Assembly: GCA_018873225.1 (NCBI GenBank)
Contig: JAEILZ010000009.1
Coordinates: 1,665,501 to 1,729,500, forward strand
Direction: 5' to 3'
From: [Phialemoniopsis] sp. UDSM-2020
Lineage: Eukaryota > Ascomycota > Sordariomycetes > Thyridiales > Thyridiaceae
DNA length: 64,000 nt
The notes below the pieces were generated by a model, which saw only the letters and a list, made by a program, of their open reading frames with translations, was not told where the DNA came from and ran no database searches. This document shows, piece after piece, positions 35,715 through 47,893 of this stretch (its first letter is position 1; each line of letters opens with the position of its first letter). The position numbers and the translations under genes are program-made.

Positions 35715-37045
35715 ATGTTTAACTGGGCCAAACAACAGTGAGCAGAGCAGCGCTATCGTGTTTACCCCCCACAGACCCATACTGACCAAGACGTCTCTAG
35801 GCTGGCCAATGTGGCGGGCACTCAGGAGCCCATCTACGGCCCCTCTGCGATCAAGTCGGTTGCTGAAGAAGCCAAGACCACCCCGTACACGGAACTCACC
35901 AAGGCCGATCTGAAATGGGAGGCTATGGAGACCACTTCGGTCGAGACGCAGACCTTCTACATCACGACCGAGAGCGGCTATACCGTATTTGTCCAGGTCA
36001 TCTATAGTAACGTGGCGTATGTCTTGTCAACTACTTGTCTGACAAACCGAGGAGCTACGAACTAACTATTCAATAGCGGTATTCGCACGACATGCCAGTT
36101 CAACTGCAAGGTCTTCTACCTGGACGGCTCCAAGCCCCACCTCTGGTGCTCGACACCGCTCAGCCAGCACGAGTTCAGCGAGGACATGATGTCGTTCTAC
36201 GCCACCGACTGCGCAATGGAGCTCTCGGAGGATGGTACCTTCTACACGATCAAGTCTCTAAACGACGAGAGGGCCATCGTCAACGTCAAGATCACTCGCA
36301 CGGCCCCGGGATTCGTCGCCGGCAAGACTGGCAAGACACTCTACGGCACCGACCTCGAGAACCCCTGGGGTGCGATGCGACATGCCTTCTGGCCGCGATG
36401 TGTCGCGGAGGGCACCGTCACCACCAAGGAGGGTCCTATCGATCTGAAGGGCAGGGCTTTCTTTGTCCATGCTCTGCAGGGCATGAAGCCCCACCACGCT
36501 GCCGCGAGGTGGAACTTTGTCGACTTCCAGGGCCCGACGCACTCGGCGGTCATGATGGAGTACACCACGCCGCCGTCGTATGGTTCGACGGTTGTGACCG
36601 TCGGCGGTATCGCCAAGGACGGTGAAATAGTCACTGCTGGCGTCCTGCACAATGCTCAGCACACCAAGGCCAAGGAGGACAGCGAGAACGACTGGAAGGA
36701 GCCCGAGGAGGTCAAGTACACTTGGTCCGGGACCACCAGCGACGGCAAGGCAGTCGCGGCTAGCCTGGAAGGCTCTCTGGACGAGCGACTGGACCGAGTC
36801 GACGTCATGGCCGAGGTTCCCGGCTTCGTCAAGAAGATCGTTGCCGGTGCCGCCGGCACCAAGCCATACATCTACCAGGTAAACTTGTGCCAAAAGCCAT
36901 TTCTATCGTCGAGAACACAGCTGACTTGAAGACACAGTACTTCCCTCGCAGCAAAAAGCCCACCCTCAAGCTGAAGATTGGAGACGATGCCGAGATCTCC
37001 GAGGAGGGCGACCTCTACGCAGAGGCTACCTTCATCTCAGAATAG
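35715..37045 (+). CDS. svf1: Svf1, survival factor for oxidative and cold stress
   Basis: Svf1-family lipocalin-like protein, in yeast required for survival under oxidative stress and implicated in ceramide transport between ER and Golgi. 382 aa in four exons: 35715..35737, 35801..36016, 36077..36878 and 36938..37045. The start is MFNWAKQQ followed by [14 protein letters not shown], conserved in the family; the amphipathic N-terminus is the membrane-binding part. Two lipocalin-like halves follow: [41 protein letters not shown], then [13 protein letters not shown] and [21 protein letters not shown]. The end reads [35 protein letters not shown]. Complete. Confidence 0.94.
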
Positions 37046-37608
37046 AGCATCTCCCTTCTTGTTTTGAATTAACCAAGTAACGTTCTCCTCTAATGTGTGG
37101 GTCACGACGGATGTAATGGCTGGCGTTGAAGAAGGCAGATAGAGACGGGTCACTCGTTTATACCCATGCGCATGTCCCTCGTTCAGAGATAAACTCGTCA
37201 GGCGTGTGGCCAACGGAGCTTGGATAGATAGCACACGCGCGCTGTAGTAATATTAATGCACTTTCTTACCTGACTGAGATTGATACAATCAATCAATTGC
37301 CAGTTTGTCATCATCTCTCGTATCATCTGAAAACATTGCAACTCCCTACCATTGTGGTCAGTTTGCGTTCATCGTGAGGGTCTTACAGTATTCACCTCAA
37401 TTTCATCGCACTGTGAGAAGCACCCGTATTTAGACTGGCAAGTGGTGCCTGCGCCAAGCTTTTCGCCGTCTCTTAGCAACCCCACCCGCCCAGATCCATC
37501 CGTGGATCACCACCACTTGAACCCTCCACTTCTCAACGGCCGGTCCCATCGCCCTTCTCTTTGCGGACAATAACTGGCTCTTCGTCACAAGAGAAAGATA
37601 CCACAAAT
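37046..37608. other. Intergenic svf1 / histone H4 variant
   Basis: 563 bp holding the svf1 3' UTR and the H4-variant promoter. No gene seen. Confidence 0.55.
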
Positions 37609-38483
37609 ATGCCTCCGACCGTTCCCCAGCGGGGAGGCCCCAAGGGTGCCTACAAACCGGGCATGGTCGGCGGCAAGGGAAAGGCCGTCCTGAGCGGCAA
37701 GCGCCACCGGTATGGGTTCCCCGAGATTCTGACCTCTCACATTTGCAATCTGCGCGCCCAACTGTTACAGATTGTGCTGACCCTCATGTTTGCGTTGCAC
37801 GGCATATAGGAAGATTGCTAGAGATTGCATTCGCGGAATCAGTATGGGGTTTCTCTGCCTTTCATCTGCTGTCTGCTGCCCGTTCGAGTACTGACCTGTT
37901 GATTTCGCACGATTTATAGCCAAGCCTGATATCCGGTACGTACAGTCCTCTCTTTCTCGAATTTACCATTGTTATTTCTTTTCTTTGGAATTGTCTCTCG
38001 AGCCTTCGATTTATTTTCTGTTTTACATGACCTTGTATTCGATGTTCTGGTGTTAATGCGCGAAACCTTCTTATTCGTACCACGTTTTGTTGCTTTGCTT
38101 TGCCTTGCAGTTTTGTGTTCCGTGCAACTAACGGCTACGCGCATCAGACGCATTGCTCGTCGTGGAGGCGTGAAGCGCATCTCATCTGCGATTTACGACG
38201 ACGTTCGAGAGGCACTCAAGACTCGTCTCCGTACGGTAAGTCATCAGCGTTTTCATTCACTGTACCGAATCATCTCCTAACAGAGTCCCCCACAGATCCT
38301 GTACGACTGCGTGGTCTTTGCTGAGCATCGCAATGGCAAGACTATCACGGTGGCGGATGTGAGTATTCCCTTTGGTTCTCTGCCGTATAAATCACAAGAT
38401 TTGCTAAATGCCGTTTCCAGGTCGTCTACTCATTGAAGCGTAATGGTAAGACCATTTACGGCTTCGGCGAGGCGCAGCGTTAA
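37609..38483 (+). CDS. hH4v: Divergent histone H4 variant (H4v type)
   Basis: Histone-fold protein of 120 aa, against 103 for canonical H4. Six exons: 37609..37709, 37810..37841, 37920..37935, 38148..38235, 38296..38358 and 38421..38483. One exon is only 16 nt, and one intron (212 bp) is long. The N-tail MPPTVPQRGGPKGAYKPGMVGGKGKAV replaces the repeated GKGGKGLGK pattern, but the basic patch KRHRK is kept. The core is recognisable: IRRIARRGGVKRISSAIYDDVREALKTRL and DVVYSLKRNGKTIYGFG, with many changes (RDCIRGIT, ILYDCVVFAEHRNGKTITVAD) relative to the almost invariant H4. It ends EAQR instead of GG. It resembles the H4 variant described in Neurospora. Its role is unknown to me. Confidence 0.9.
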
Positions 38484-38978
38484 ACATGATGAGAGCATGG
38501 ATGGAATTGTTGGCTGTTTATGGACGATTTGGTACCGGCGTTGAGAGCTATGGAAAGAATGGCTTTTGTTATTTGGCTTCATGATACCACTGATGTAATG
38601 GCTGGGCATTCGGAATGAGCCCGCGGGACTGTGTATATTCAAGAGACTCTGGGCGCTACTCGTAACGAAACAATACGATCTCTATTATTCCAAGGTATAG
38701 AAATATACTCTAGGGGACAGCGAAAGTCTATATGTTAACGATGGGTATCATTGATCTTCAAAACTCGAAGAATTCCTCCTCTCCACTCGATATCCAAACC
38801 TGTCGCTGTCCGATTCCGCAACCGGCCCAAGACACAGCGCCAGACTTCTGCTGGTAAGTCTGGAAAAAGCCAAGTCTTATGACTTCTCACCCCCTCTCAC
38901 CCCGTGCTGCGCTACTCGTCCCAATGGGAACCGCCATCCTCGAAAACGGAAGAGGGCTGTCATCACGGCAGCACCTCC
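38484..38978. other. Convergent 3' region H4 variant / GNAT gene
   Basis: 495 bp of 3' UTR space; CT-rich near 38880-38910. No gene seen. Confidence 0.55.
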
Positions 38979-40362
38979 TTACTTCCTCTTCTTGCTGCTG
39001 TCCCACTCGGCCACCACGCTCTCCAGGGCCTTGGCCGCCCTCCTCTCACGCCGCTTGAACGACCCGTTGAACACGTCCGGTAGCACCATCTCGCTGTTGG
39101 CGTGCTCCCTCGCGAAGCCGACCTCGGCGTCCCGGCCGCACCGCTCGCGCGTCACCCGCACCGCCTCGGCGAGCATGTCGGCCCCGACCCCGCGCCCGCG
39201 GTACCGTAGGCGCGTCGTCCACGCGCGGATCACGCCGCGCCCGCCCTTGAGGCTGCCCGCCGAGGAGCCGCCGCGCGTCCGGCGCCTGCTGCTGTTGCCG
39301 CTGGCGGTCGGATTGGGCTCGAGGCGCAGGACGAGCGCGCCGATGAGGTCGCCGCCGAAGCGCGTGCCGATGACGACGTCCTCGTCGCCCGAGTCGGGGT
39401 GGACGAGCCAGGTCCACTTCATGTCCTCGGCACGCTTGAGGTACGGCGCCGTGGCGTAGCGGATGGCGAGCATGTACGACATGAGGATGCCCGACAGGAA
39501 GGCCATGCCGATGCCGATGTCGCGGCCCTGGGGGACCCAGACAAGCTGGTAGGCCGCCGCGACGACGACCGTGAGTCCGGCGAGGCAGAAGGGGTGGACT
39601 ATGAGGCTGTACGAGGCTTGCTGGCGCTGCTGGGCGATGCTGTCGGCGACGAGCTTGAGGGCGTCGATCTTGTCGTTCTTGTCGGTCAGGACCTCGACGG
39701 CGAGCGGCGGCAGGTCGTCGAGGTTGACACCGCTGGGCCCGGTGGCCAGGGGCGCCGCCGGGGGCTGTTCCAGAGTCTGGGTGGAGGTCGGCTCGAGGAG
39801 CGGCGTGTTGACGTTGGACGACATGGCTGAGGGCGGGAGGACGAGGTTGGCGCGCAGAAAGGTGAAAAATGCTGGTTCGGCAGAGGACAAGTGAGTGCTT
39901 GGACTTTTGACTCCGGATTGCTAGAGAGCTTCTTTGCTGTGCGGCCCAAGAAAGACAATTGATCTTGACAATGGAAATGAAGAACACTGGAATGTCCAAC
40001 TGAGATTGCAGAAAGTCGGACAAGCTTTTGCCGACTGTCGTCGAGGCACACGACTCAAGATACTAGGCGGGACCGCAACAAGGGACAGTGTCAATCGAGT
40101 CGCGCACACGAGAGCTTCACTGATGGTGTAGTCGACTAAGAAAACACCGGGACACTCTCGCCTTTCTATTCCTTCCCGCACGGAACCAGGAGAAGCACAC
40201 GACACGGTCGAGAGAGTGTTCTAGAAGAACAGAAAGAAAAAATGAAGAAGAGATGTTTCTGTCCTTACCAGTGCTCGTCTTCAGACCGGGGACCGCATTG
40301 ATTTTGTCCACTATCGAATTGGGGTGACAAGCACTCAATTCGAGCTCCGTAATGGTCGCCAT
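38979..40362 (-). CDS. Membrane-anchored GNAT-type acetyltransferase-like protein
   Basis: Proposed 328-aa protein in two exons, 40362..40269 and 39871..38979. The join (GLKTSTAFFTFLRANLVLPPS) is in phase, with a GTAAGG donor and CCAG acceptor, but the intron is 397 bp. Exon 2 alone has an ATG at 39824 (MSSNVNTPLL, 281 aa), so the first 47 residues are less certain. Two membrane helices lie at about 120-142 and 150-172 (LAGLTVVVAAAYQLVW; GIGMAFLSGILMSYMLAI). The C-terminal ~150 residues contain a GNAT-like acetyl-CoA motif, LRYRGRGVGADMLAEAV, split from the first strand pair by a basic insert (SSRRRTRGG). The tail is Lys/Arg-rich. The substrate is unknown. Similar proteins are common in Pezizomycotina. 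Confidence 0.68.
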
Positions 40363-43112
40363 GTGGTAGGAAGGTCCCGTCTCATTGGCTTGGCACGGCC
40401 TGTAGTGCGGTCGGTATTCGGCTCGGGGGAGGCCAGGCGAGTAAAGAGAAAAAATAGCTTGACGGCTGGGCGGGGACCCGTCACCAAAATGGAGCGGGAA
40501 TGTGGGATCTGTGAGAGAGACTGGCACACAGAAATTGTTGGTGCTCACGTTGATAAAAGTGTTTCAAGAAACCCAGCAGATATCTCGCTTTCGAGCATCC
40601 GTGATCTAATATGATTAAAAAAGATGATAAGGTAGGGTAGATGACAAGCAAATAAGATACTGAGCAAGCTCAAGTATGAATGGAAAATGGGGAACAGAAA
40701 GGGTCCCGAGTCACCTTTTGCCTGGGGACAATATGGTGGGAGGAGCGCTGCTGCCGAAGAAAAACAGTGAAGCCCACGGTCCATGCACTCACCTGGGGCA
40801 TCGCCAGATATAAGACGACACCATGTCAATCAAAGATATCCAGACCACCGGGACCTCCCTTGCTCACCCAAGGGATCCCCAAAAGGCCAAGAGATACCAT
40901 CTGTTAGGTCATAGGCGGTTTCGCCCGCCTGTATGCACGCAGATACTGGTAGACGAGCCAACCGATGGGCAGCCGATCCCATCCATAGATGTCTCTCCGG
41001 GGCCCAGGGAAGCACGCGAGCGCCGGCGTCGATAGGATGATAAGCGTATAGTTCAGACCATTGGGTGGAGATCAGGGGACACACCATGGCTGCAGTCGCA
41101 AAGGTCTCGACGCAACCAAGTACGCAAGCTCGGTGGTGTTGGTGTGGAGGAGCCCGTGTCAAACTGCCCTTGACGACTGGTCGAGGTGGGCCGCGGCGTC
41201 TGTTCTGGGCTCGCTCTTGTTTGAAGTTTGGAGTTCTTTTAGGTTGACGAACCAACACCTCGACCAACCCAACCCACGACTATGCCCGACCGGGGTCGTT
41301 TTGACGAGCCAGTAGATGGCACGGCTCGCCGTGGCTTGACAGACGGCGCTCCCTTGGCCGGCCATGTGAACAAACTCACCATCTGCCGGGGCAATGGTCT
41401 CACCGCCGTCAAGTTTCCCTACATATCAGAGATCATCCATTGAACGGAGTACACGACGATGTCGGACGGCGACGGAGACTTGGTACGTCATGTCACGTCC
41501 TAAACATCCCGCAGTCTGAGCAGATTTTTTTGTCTCTGCTGGGATTGGCAGAAACATACCCACGCTCCTGCAAGCCAGGTTTTGAAACATTCGGTCTGTC
41601 GAATCGACAAGACTGACAGTGATCATCTGGAGGGGCAGCGTCAAGGGGTGGAAAGGGTGTGGAGGGGGTAAGCCAAGGGTCTCAGAGGGTTACCAGGCCA
41701 GTTCTTGGCCAGTCCTAGCTCCCGCTTGTTGGGGAATCGTCAACCTCAAACACAGTGGACTTGCACAGGGGCCAATAACCATCTTCAGACATCGACACAG
41801 GGTCCTCGGAGCACGTCACTTGTGCGAGTCAGGAAACATGCCCTTTTGGACCAGCCATCATTCATGTCGAGCATCTCTCCCCTCGGGAAGAGGATGAGCA
41901 TCTTCTGCACTGTCCTCGCATCATCATACCCGCTTGTGTGGTGGACGGAATGGTGCATACCCACCGCTAGGAAGGGGAAGGAACGGGGAGCTTATCTTGG
42001 ATCTGTTCCCTGTCGAGCTTTCCTTAGATGCTGTGCAACACAAGCCATCACTCCTGCGTAAATCGTACTTGGACATTTTCTCACATGTACGAAGACTGTG
42101 GGCTTAAATCTTGATCCCTCTGCCAGGTATCGACTCTTGCAAACCCTGCGACGTCGTTACCTCGCAGAGGCATGTTGTTTACCCTTACCAAACAGTAACG
42201 CAATGCCGCCCGGACAAGATCTTGCACGGCCAAGACAGTCTTGGCCTTCCGAGCACCCAACACTCGGACAGGTATCAGCCACGGGGACCCTGAAGACAAC
42301 ACGAGCCCAGAAGCAGGTATCGTCCATTCAAGGTTTCGGTCTTGCTTGGAAGAGTACACTGCATGAATGTAGGACTCGACGGCTCGTGGCATCGCTGCCT
42401 GCTCCCTAAAGTAAGGTATACACAGGTGCCACTGCGCACGCGCGCACACAAACATTATTTACACCCACCATGGTTATCACCTTTGCAGGCCGATGGCAAA
42501 GGAAGAGATTCTGGCCCTCTTTCGTCAGCTGCTCAGCTCCGAGTCCTCCACTCGTTGTCCTGCGAAAATCTGCCTTGTCAGCCCTGATTGCAACCCCTCC
42601 ACAGCCCGCCATTGGTCACTGCCATCACGAATGTGGGCAAAGGCAGAATGTGGCCTCCCCGAAACAGCACAACTCGTGCTGATGGGGGTACCTCGTCTTA
42701 TGTACAATCGAATGAGCTGCCCTTCAGAACCAGGCATGTCAGCAGCAGTGCCGTGCCGCGAGACTCCAGTCCAGCCAAGATCCTAGTCCTGCGCCTCTGC
42801 GCAGTACGCAGAACTCCCGGCGTTAAGATCAGAGGCAGCCACTCCACCCCTGCAGGCTCTCTCTCTCACTCGCAACCGTAAAAGTCCTACACCAAAAGTC
42901 CTAACGGTCCCCGCTCCCCCATGCCTAGGACCTGCGTATGGTGATGTCGACGTTGCCTTGGACTGCGCTTTTGTCAATGGCAACTCAGGCAAGAAATAAG
43001 ATAAAGTAAAATGGGTGGCGGATAATGGCCATGATCACGTTTTCGCCCATCAATTGCCCTCCTTTTTCAGTCCATTGAATGTGTGTTGGTTAGGCAGCGC
43101 GACTCGCCTACG
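40363..43112. other. 2.75-kb gap without a supported gene
   Basis: Short, mutually overlapping ORFs only; none resembles a family or has convincing splice structure. The left end should hold the GNAT-gene promoter and the right end the promoter and leader of the zinc-finger gene. A lineage-specific or non-coding gene cannot be excluded. Confidence 0.55.
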
Positions 43113-46059
43113 ATGGACTCAAAGAAGGCACCGATGTCCTTGATGGAGGACGACTCGGGCCTGTCCGGCCTCCCGCGATCCTCATCCCCGGCCCCAAGTA
43201 GCCGATTCTCGCTACGCCGAAGCTCGCACTCCTTCCGGCCCTCCATAGATCCGGAATCGATAAACTCTTGCGTGTCGGTAAGCCTGCACTCATGTCCTCA
43301 TCTCACGAGACTGACCTGGTCCATGTAGGAGCCGTGACACCTCTAGCGACGAATGTGCCCGGCATAGATTCATCGTATGGGCAGCCGTCAAGCGCAATAG
43401 CAGCTCTCGCATGACCGACGAGGAGAGGCTCGAGTGTCCACTGCTGCGCTGCACACGGCGCTTCGCAAACCATGAGCTGATGCTCAGGCACCTGGTCGTA
43501 TGCGACCAGTTGCCCTCCTGCGAGTACTGGTGCTACGAGCACATGAGATTGGAGAGGTTCGATGACCGCAAGTGCAAGAAATGTCTGGGACATCCCTCCA
43601 AGCGGCGCAAGATGCTCTGCATGGCCAAAAACTTCTTCTCCTCGCTGGGCCACAAGCCGAAGAAGGGCCAGGAGGATGAGCTCTGCCTGCCCAACTCATC
43701 ATCACTCGCCCCTCCACCGAGCTACGACTCCCTTCACGCGGAGCTTCCCTCTGAAGGCATCATGGAGATAGACTCGACCGAACTGACTGCCATCCCTGAG
43801 CAGCCTAGTGCAGAGCCCTCCATCGACCCTCAGGCTCTCCTCCTCCCCGAGCTCGACTCGACTGCTATCCCCGCCATTCCCTTTGTTGAGTGGCCGATGA
43901 CAGCTGTCGATCTCGAGCCGACGATTGATCTCCAAGGCTTGGACCTGGGCAGGAATTCGCTTGCGAAGCCGACCTTGCAACTCAACACGAACGGGCTAGG
44001 ATCTGCCCAGCGAGTTCCGCGCCCCCGGCCGGTCGTCCCGCCAGCCGCACGCAGCAAGAACCTCTCCCCAAGCTCTTCCGTGAGGTCGAATGCTAGCACC
44101 ATGAGCAACATCAGCTCGATCATTTCCCCCATATCGACCTGGAGCCATGGCTCGCACGCCTGGTCTGGCATCGAGACTGGTGCGACGTCGCCGACCGGGG
44201 AGCTCGTCAGCCCCATCGACTTCTTTGGCGACAACGAGATGGGCGACTGCACAGTGTTCGGAGCGGATGCATTTCTCCCACAACTACCGAATGATGCCAT
44301 GTCAGAACTCCCCGCAGAGGTGCCGTCTATGACGAACGTCATCCCAGACCTCCTCACTCCCGATCCCTTCTCCCTCATCTTCGAGCCTAATTACGCCGAA
44401 AACCTGTCGTACGAATCAGACATGATCACGCCCGAGGCGGATGGCAACGTGCGGGCAGTATCGCCAATCACGATCAAGGGTTTGGCGACTTGCGAAGCAG
44501 AGAGCCCGGCCCTGATTGTGTCGGCGTGGGACGCTCTCCTCCAACACATCGCATCCTCAGTGTCGAATACTCAGGACATCCAGGGCAACCCCCTTGTGGA
44601 CCAGTTGCGCCTATTGTCCCCGCGGTCAATTGCAACGACAGGCCTTCGAGTGCTTCAGAACTCCTTACAGGGGCAATCCCCAACGTCATCTATGGACACC
44701 ATCTGCTTCGTCCACCTGATCTACGCCTTCTCTCTGGTCACCTACGAGAGCGATGCCTCGTCCCGATGCGACGCCCTGTTCCTTCAGGCATTAGCTTACA
44801 ACTACTACTTGGATCCAAGTCAGCAACGCGATTATACGCAGATCGTCTCGGCCATTTGGAACCCAGGCACCATCCCCTCGCGTGACCTGAGCCAACGACT
44901 GAGGACCAAATACGATGCGCTACGCCGGTCATCAAGCAGGAAGGGAAAGGAGCTGGAGGGATCTGCTGGGAGCAGCAGTGCTTCCAAGGACCCTCTCCTT
45001 CTTGCTGCTCAGGACTATCTTGATGGTATGTGGCGGAGATCCTCTTTCTTGCATAGTGAGAACTGACAAATCTTGTAGAGCTTGAATCATCCGTCATCAT
45101 CAATCGCGTGTCCGCCTCGCTCAAAACCTCTGATATTTGGAACCACCACTTCCAGAACGTCAGGATAGACGCGCCTGGCAACAGCCCATTTCAGTGTGCC
45201 GCGACATATATTTTGGGAACGGTCAACTCTGAGTTCACAAGTATTGAACGACTTGGCAGCCGACTCCAAGCCATTGATGTACGACTGAAGCAGGGATTTG
45301 TCTCCAGTGTTCGACGACTCGAGTTGGAATTGCTGCAGGCTGGAAAGGTAAGGCACACTCCTTGACTGGGAGAGACTTATGTGGCTAACGTATCGTCTTC
45401 AGCGTTACATGTCTACCCGGAAGTTTTCTGATGTGTTTGCTCCCCGTGTTCGAGAACTCTGCAACTCTCTATACAAACAGGACGAACCCGCCTCGTCGAA
45501 CCGGGTCTCGTACTACGAACACTGCATCACAATGGTTGAGCAAATCATTGGGGAGCTGAGCGCTTCTCAGGCATCGGACACGGTATCGGAGTCCTTTGAA
45601 GGGTTGATCGATGAGTTTACGAACCAGCTCGGGAATGAGGACGACGAGATCAAGTTGTCGACCGGCAGCAGCTCACTCCCTGACACCATCTCGAGCCTGC
45701 CCACGATTCCCGCAATTCCAGAGCAGTCGCCTGCCGAGCAATCGGGTGGCTCCTCCTCCTCAACCACGCCGTCAGACGAAGACTCGTCGGGTCAGAAGGT
45801 CGAGGCGAACAGCCGCTGCGAGATCTGCGGGTACCGGCCCAAAGGCGCGCCGCAGTGGTTCAAGGGCAGCATGGCCAAGCACAAGAAGCTGCAGCATTCG
45901 ACGTCGCCGCCCAAGATCTACAAGTGCCCGTACCCGGGCTGCAACAGCCAGTACAAGAACCGGCCGGACAACCTGCGGCAGCACCAGATCGAGAAGGACC
46001 ACTGGGTCGGCGACGAGCCGCACCGGCGGCCGAGCAAGCGCAAGAAGATGTCGGATTAG
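43113..46059 (+). CDS. Large C2H2 zinc-finger protein, fungal type
   Basis: Putative DNA-binding regulator, 927 aa in four exons: 43113..43273, 43329..45025, 45079..45347 and 45403..46059. The first junction is problematic: the strong donor GTAAGC at 43278 puts the next exon out of frame, and only a weak GTCGGT donor at 43274 restores it (reading SCVSRDTSSDECARHRF). An early Cys/His cluster (ECPLLRCTRRFANHELMLRHLVVC) resembles a C2HC finger. A long Ser/Pro-rich acidic middle follows, and then a helical region (about 560-780) typical of fungal NACHT/zinc-finger hypotheticals. Two C-terminal fingers are CEICG..HKKLQH and CPYPGCNSQYKNRPDNLRQHQIEKDH. The end is basic (RRPSKRKKMSD), a likely nuclear signal. 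Targets unknown. Confidence 0.85.
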
Positions 46060-46876
46060 TCCAGGGGCGTTTTACATTTGTGAAAGTTCGTGTTGTTTGT
46101 CTGGGAAACGTGGTACTGGACAGGACGGTATGCCCTGAGGATATGGTTTAATGGCATCTACATACGCATGGGACTGGACGGGTACTGTTAATATGGATGT
46201 GGAATTATGAGGCGCAAGGATGGTAATATTGCATCGGATATGACTGGGAATCATAGAAGGGACTGGGGAATACCTACAGGAGTTTGGATATTTGGCGACC
46301 AGGAGAAGGGCAATCCTCCGGTCATGGGAGGGAGTTCATGGCAGGTGCCAGCACTCCCTCATGAGTTCACATACGCCTTTGAAACAAGGAGACAACGCGC
46401 CATAGTGCGTCCACATAGATATCCGATCACATGGTATATCATAAATCAGAACTGTGTCGTGAAGCCGCCGAGCTTGGCGTTGTGGTCTAGGTCTTTTACC
46501 GGAGAGCCCTTCGACGGGACAAGCACCCCCACTAAAGTGTTCCCGCGACTCCCCGCCAGCGCCCACTTAGCCCTGCCCCGCGGTCGCCATTGGACGGCAC
46601 GAGACCATCACCTGAATCTGCTTTCTTATATCAGAGCATCTCCCAAGCTTTTGGATCTTGGCAAAGACTGTCAAAGCAACTGAGGCCATTGCAAAGACGG
46701 ATTTCAAGCTGTGAAGCACCAGCATACCCCATTACCTTCAGCACAACGTTTGCACACGCACTGAGCTCAGCCTGTGTCGTCACTTGCTCAAAAGAGCTGC
46801 TCTGATCCAACCAACTTACACCAAATACCCTTCTCTCACTCACCCATCCCCAGCTCGGGCGGAAATTTTCGCAGTC
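46060..46876. other. Intergenic zinc-finger gene / ribokinase
   Basis: 817 bp holding the 3' UTR of the upstream gene and the ribokinase promoter. A 158-codon ORF (46207-46683) has no family resemblance and was not called. Confidence 0.5.
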
Positions 46877-47893
46877 ATGTCGTCCCCTACAGTGCCCCAG
46901 ATCACCGTCCTCGGTTCCCTCAACATAGACCTGGTCTCGTACGTCTCGCACCACCCCCTGCCCGGCGAGACCATGACGGCCGACTCGTTCGCCGTGTCCC
47001 CGGGCGGCAAGGGCGCCAACCAGGCCGTCGCCTGCGCCAAGCTGTCCCGGGACCGGCCCCCTCCCTCATCTTCCTCCGGCACGGCAGCGACAGCAGCGGC
47101 CCCGACTGCCAACGTCCGCATGGTCGGCGCCGTGGGCGCCGACTCGTACGGCACCCTGATCACCGACAACATGGCCGCCCACGGCGTCGACACATCGGGC
47201 GTCCGCCGTGGCGAGGGGCTCAACACGGGCGTCGCCGTCATCGTCGTCGACGCGCCCTCGGGCGAGAACAGGATCATCCTGTCCCCGGAGGCCAACCACT
47301 CGCTCACGGCGGCCGAGTTCGCCGATACCACCGCTCTCGGCCCGCGCAAGCCGGACCTGCTGATCATGCAGCTCGAGGTGCCCGTCGACGTGGTCCTGCA
47401 GGCCCTGCGGTCCGCGCGCGAGCAGGGGATCCCCGTGCTGCTGAACCCGGCGCCCGCGCGGCCCTTGCCGGACGATGTGTTCCGCGGGCTGGCGCACCTC
47501 GTTGTCAACGAGACGGAGGCGGCGATCCTCGCTGGGTGCGAGGTGTCTGAGCTTGATACACTCGAGGGGCTGGAGCGTGTGGGTAAGGTGTTTGTCGAGC
47601 AGCGCGGGGTGCGCACCGTCATCATCACGCTCGGCGGAAGGGGCGTGTACTACATGACGGAGACGGGTGCCGCGGAGCTCGTGGCCGCCGAGAAGGCCGA
47701 GGTGGTGGACACGACGGCGGCGGGGGATACCTTTGTCGGGCAGTACGCGCTCGAGGTGGTGGCTGCCGCCGGGGCTGGCAAGGCGTTTGACTGCGCCGCG
47801 GCGGTGAGGAAGTCGAACCACGCGGCGGCCAAGACGGTGTCGAGGAGGGGTGCACAGGTGTCGATTCCGTGGAGGGACGAGGTCGAGTGGTAG
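46877..47893 (+). CDS. rbk1: Ribokinase
   Basis: PfkB-family sugar kinase converting D-ribose to ribose-5-phosphate, cytosolic. Single exon, 338 aa. The start was chosen at MSSPTVPQITVLGSLNID because upstream in-frame starts are not ATG. Substrate-binding signature: VSPGGKGANQAVACAKLS at about 37-54. The C-terminal PfkB signature is VVDTTAAGDTFVGQYALE, with the catalytic Asp; AAGD replaces the commoner GAGD, which is frequent in fungi. MQLEVPVDVVLQAL and LNPAPARPLP are ribokinase-like. A low-complexity Ser/Pro/Ala insert (RDRPPPSSSSGTAATAAAPTA) occurs after the first motif. The K+-site region appears intact (KSNHAAAKTVSRRGAQVSIP). Confidence 0.95.
   Translation: MSSPTVPQITVLGSLNIDLVSYVSHHPLPGETMTADSFAVSPGGKGANQAVACAKLSRDRPPPSSSSGTAATAAAPTANVRMVGAVGADSYGTLITDNMAAHGVDTSGVRRGEGLNTGVAVIVVDAPSGENRIILSPEANHSLTAAEFADTTALGPRKPDLLIMQLEVPVDVVLQALRSAREQGIPVLLNPAPARPLPDDVFRGLAHLVVNETEAAILAGCEVSELDTLEGLERVGKVFVEQRGVRTVIITLGGRGVYYMTETGAAELVAAEKAEVVDTTAAGDTFVGQYALEVVAAAGAGKAFDCAAAVRKSNHAAAKTVSRRGAQVSIPWRDEVEW

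Noticed and set aside
39046..40023. 325-codon minus ORF overlapping the GNAT gene in another frame
   Set aside because: Arg/Pro/His-rich out-of-frame reading of a GC-rich exon; the GNAT frame has membrane helices and the acetyl-CoA motif.
46207..46683. 158-codon plus ORF between the zinc-finger and ribokinase genes
   Set aside because: No family resemblance, low-bias codons, lies in expected UTR and promoter sequence.
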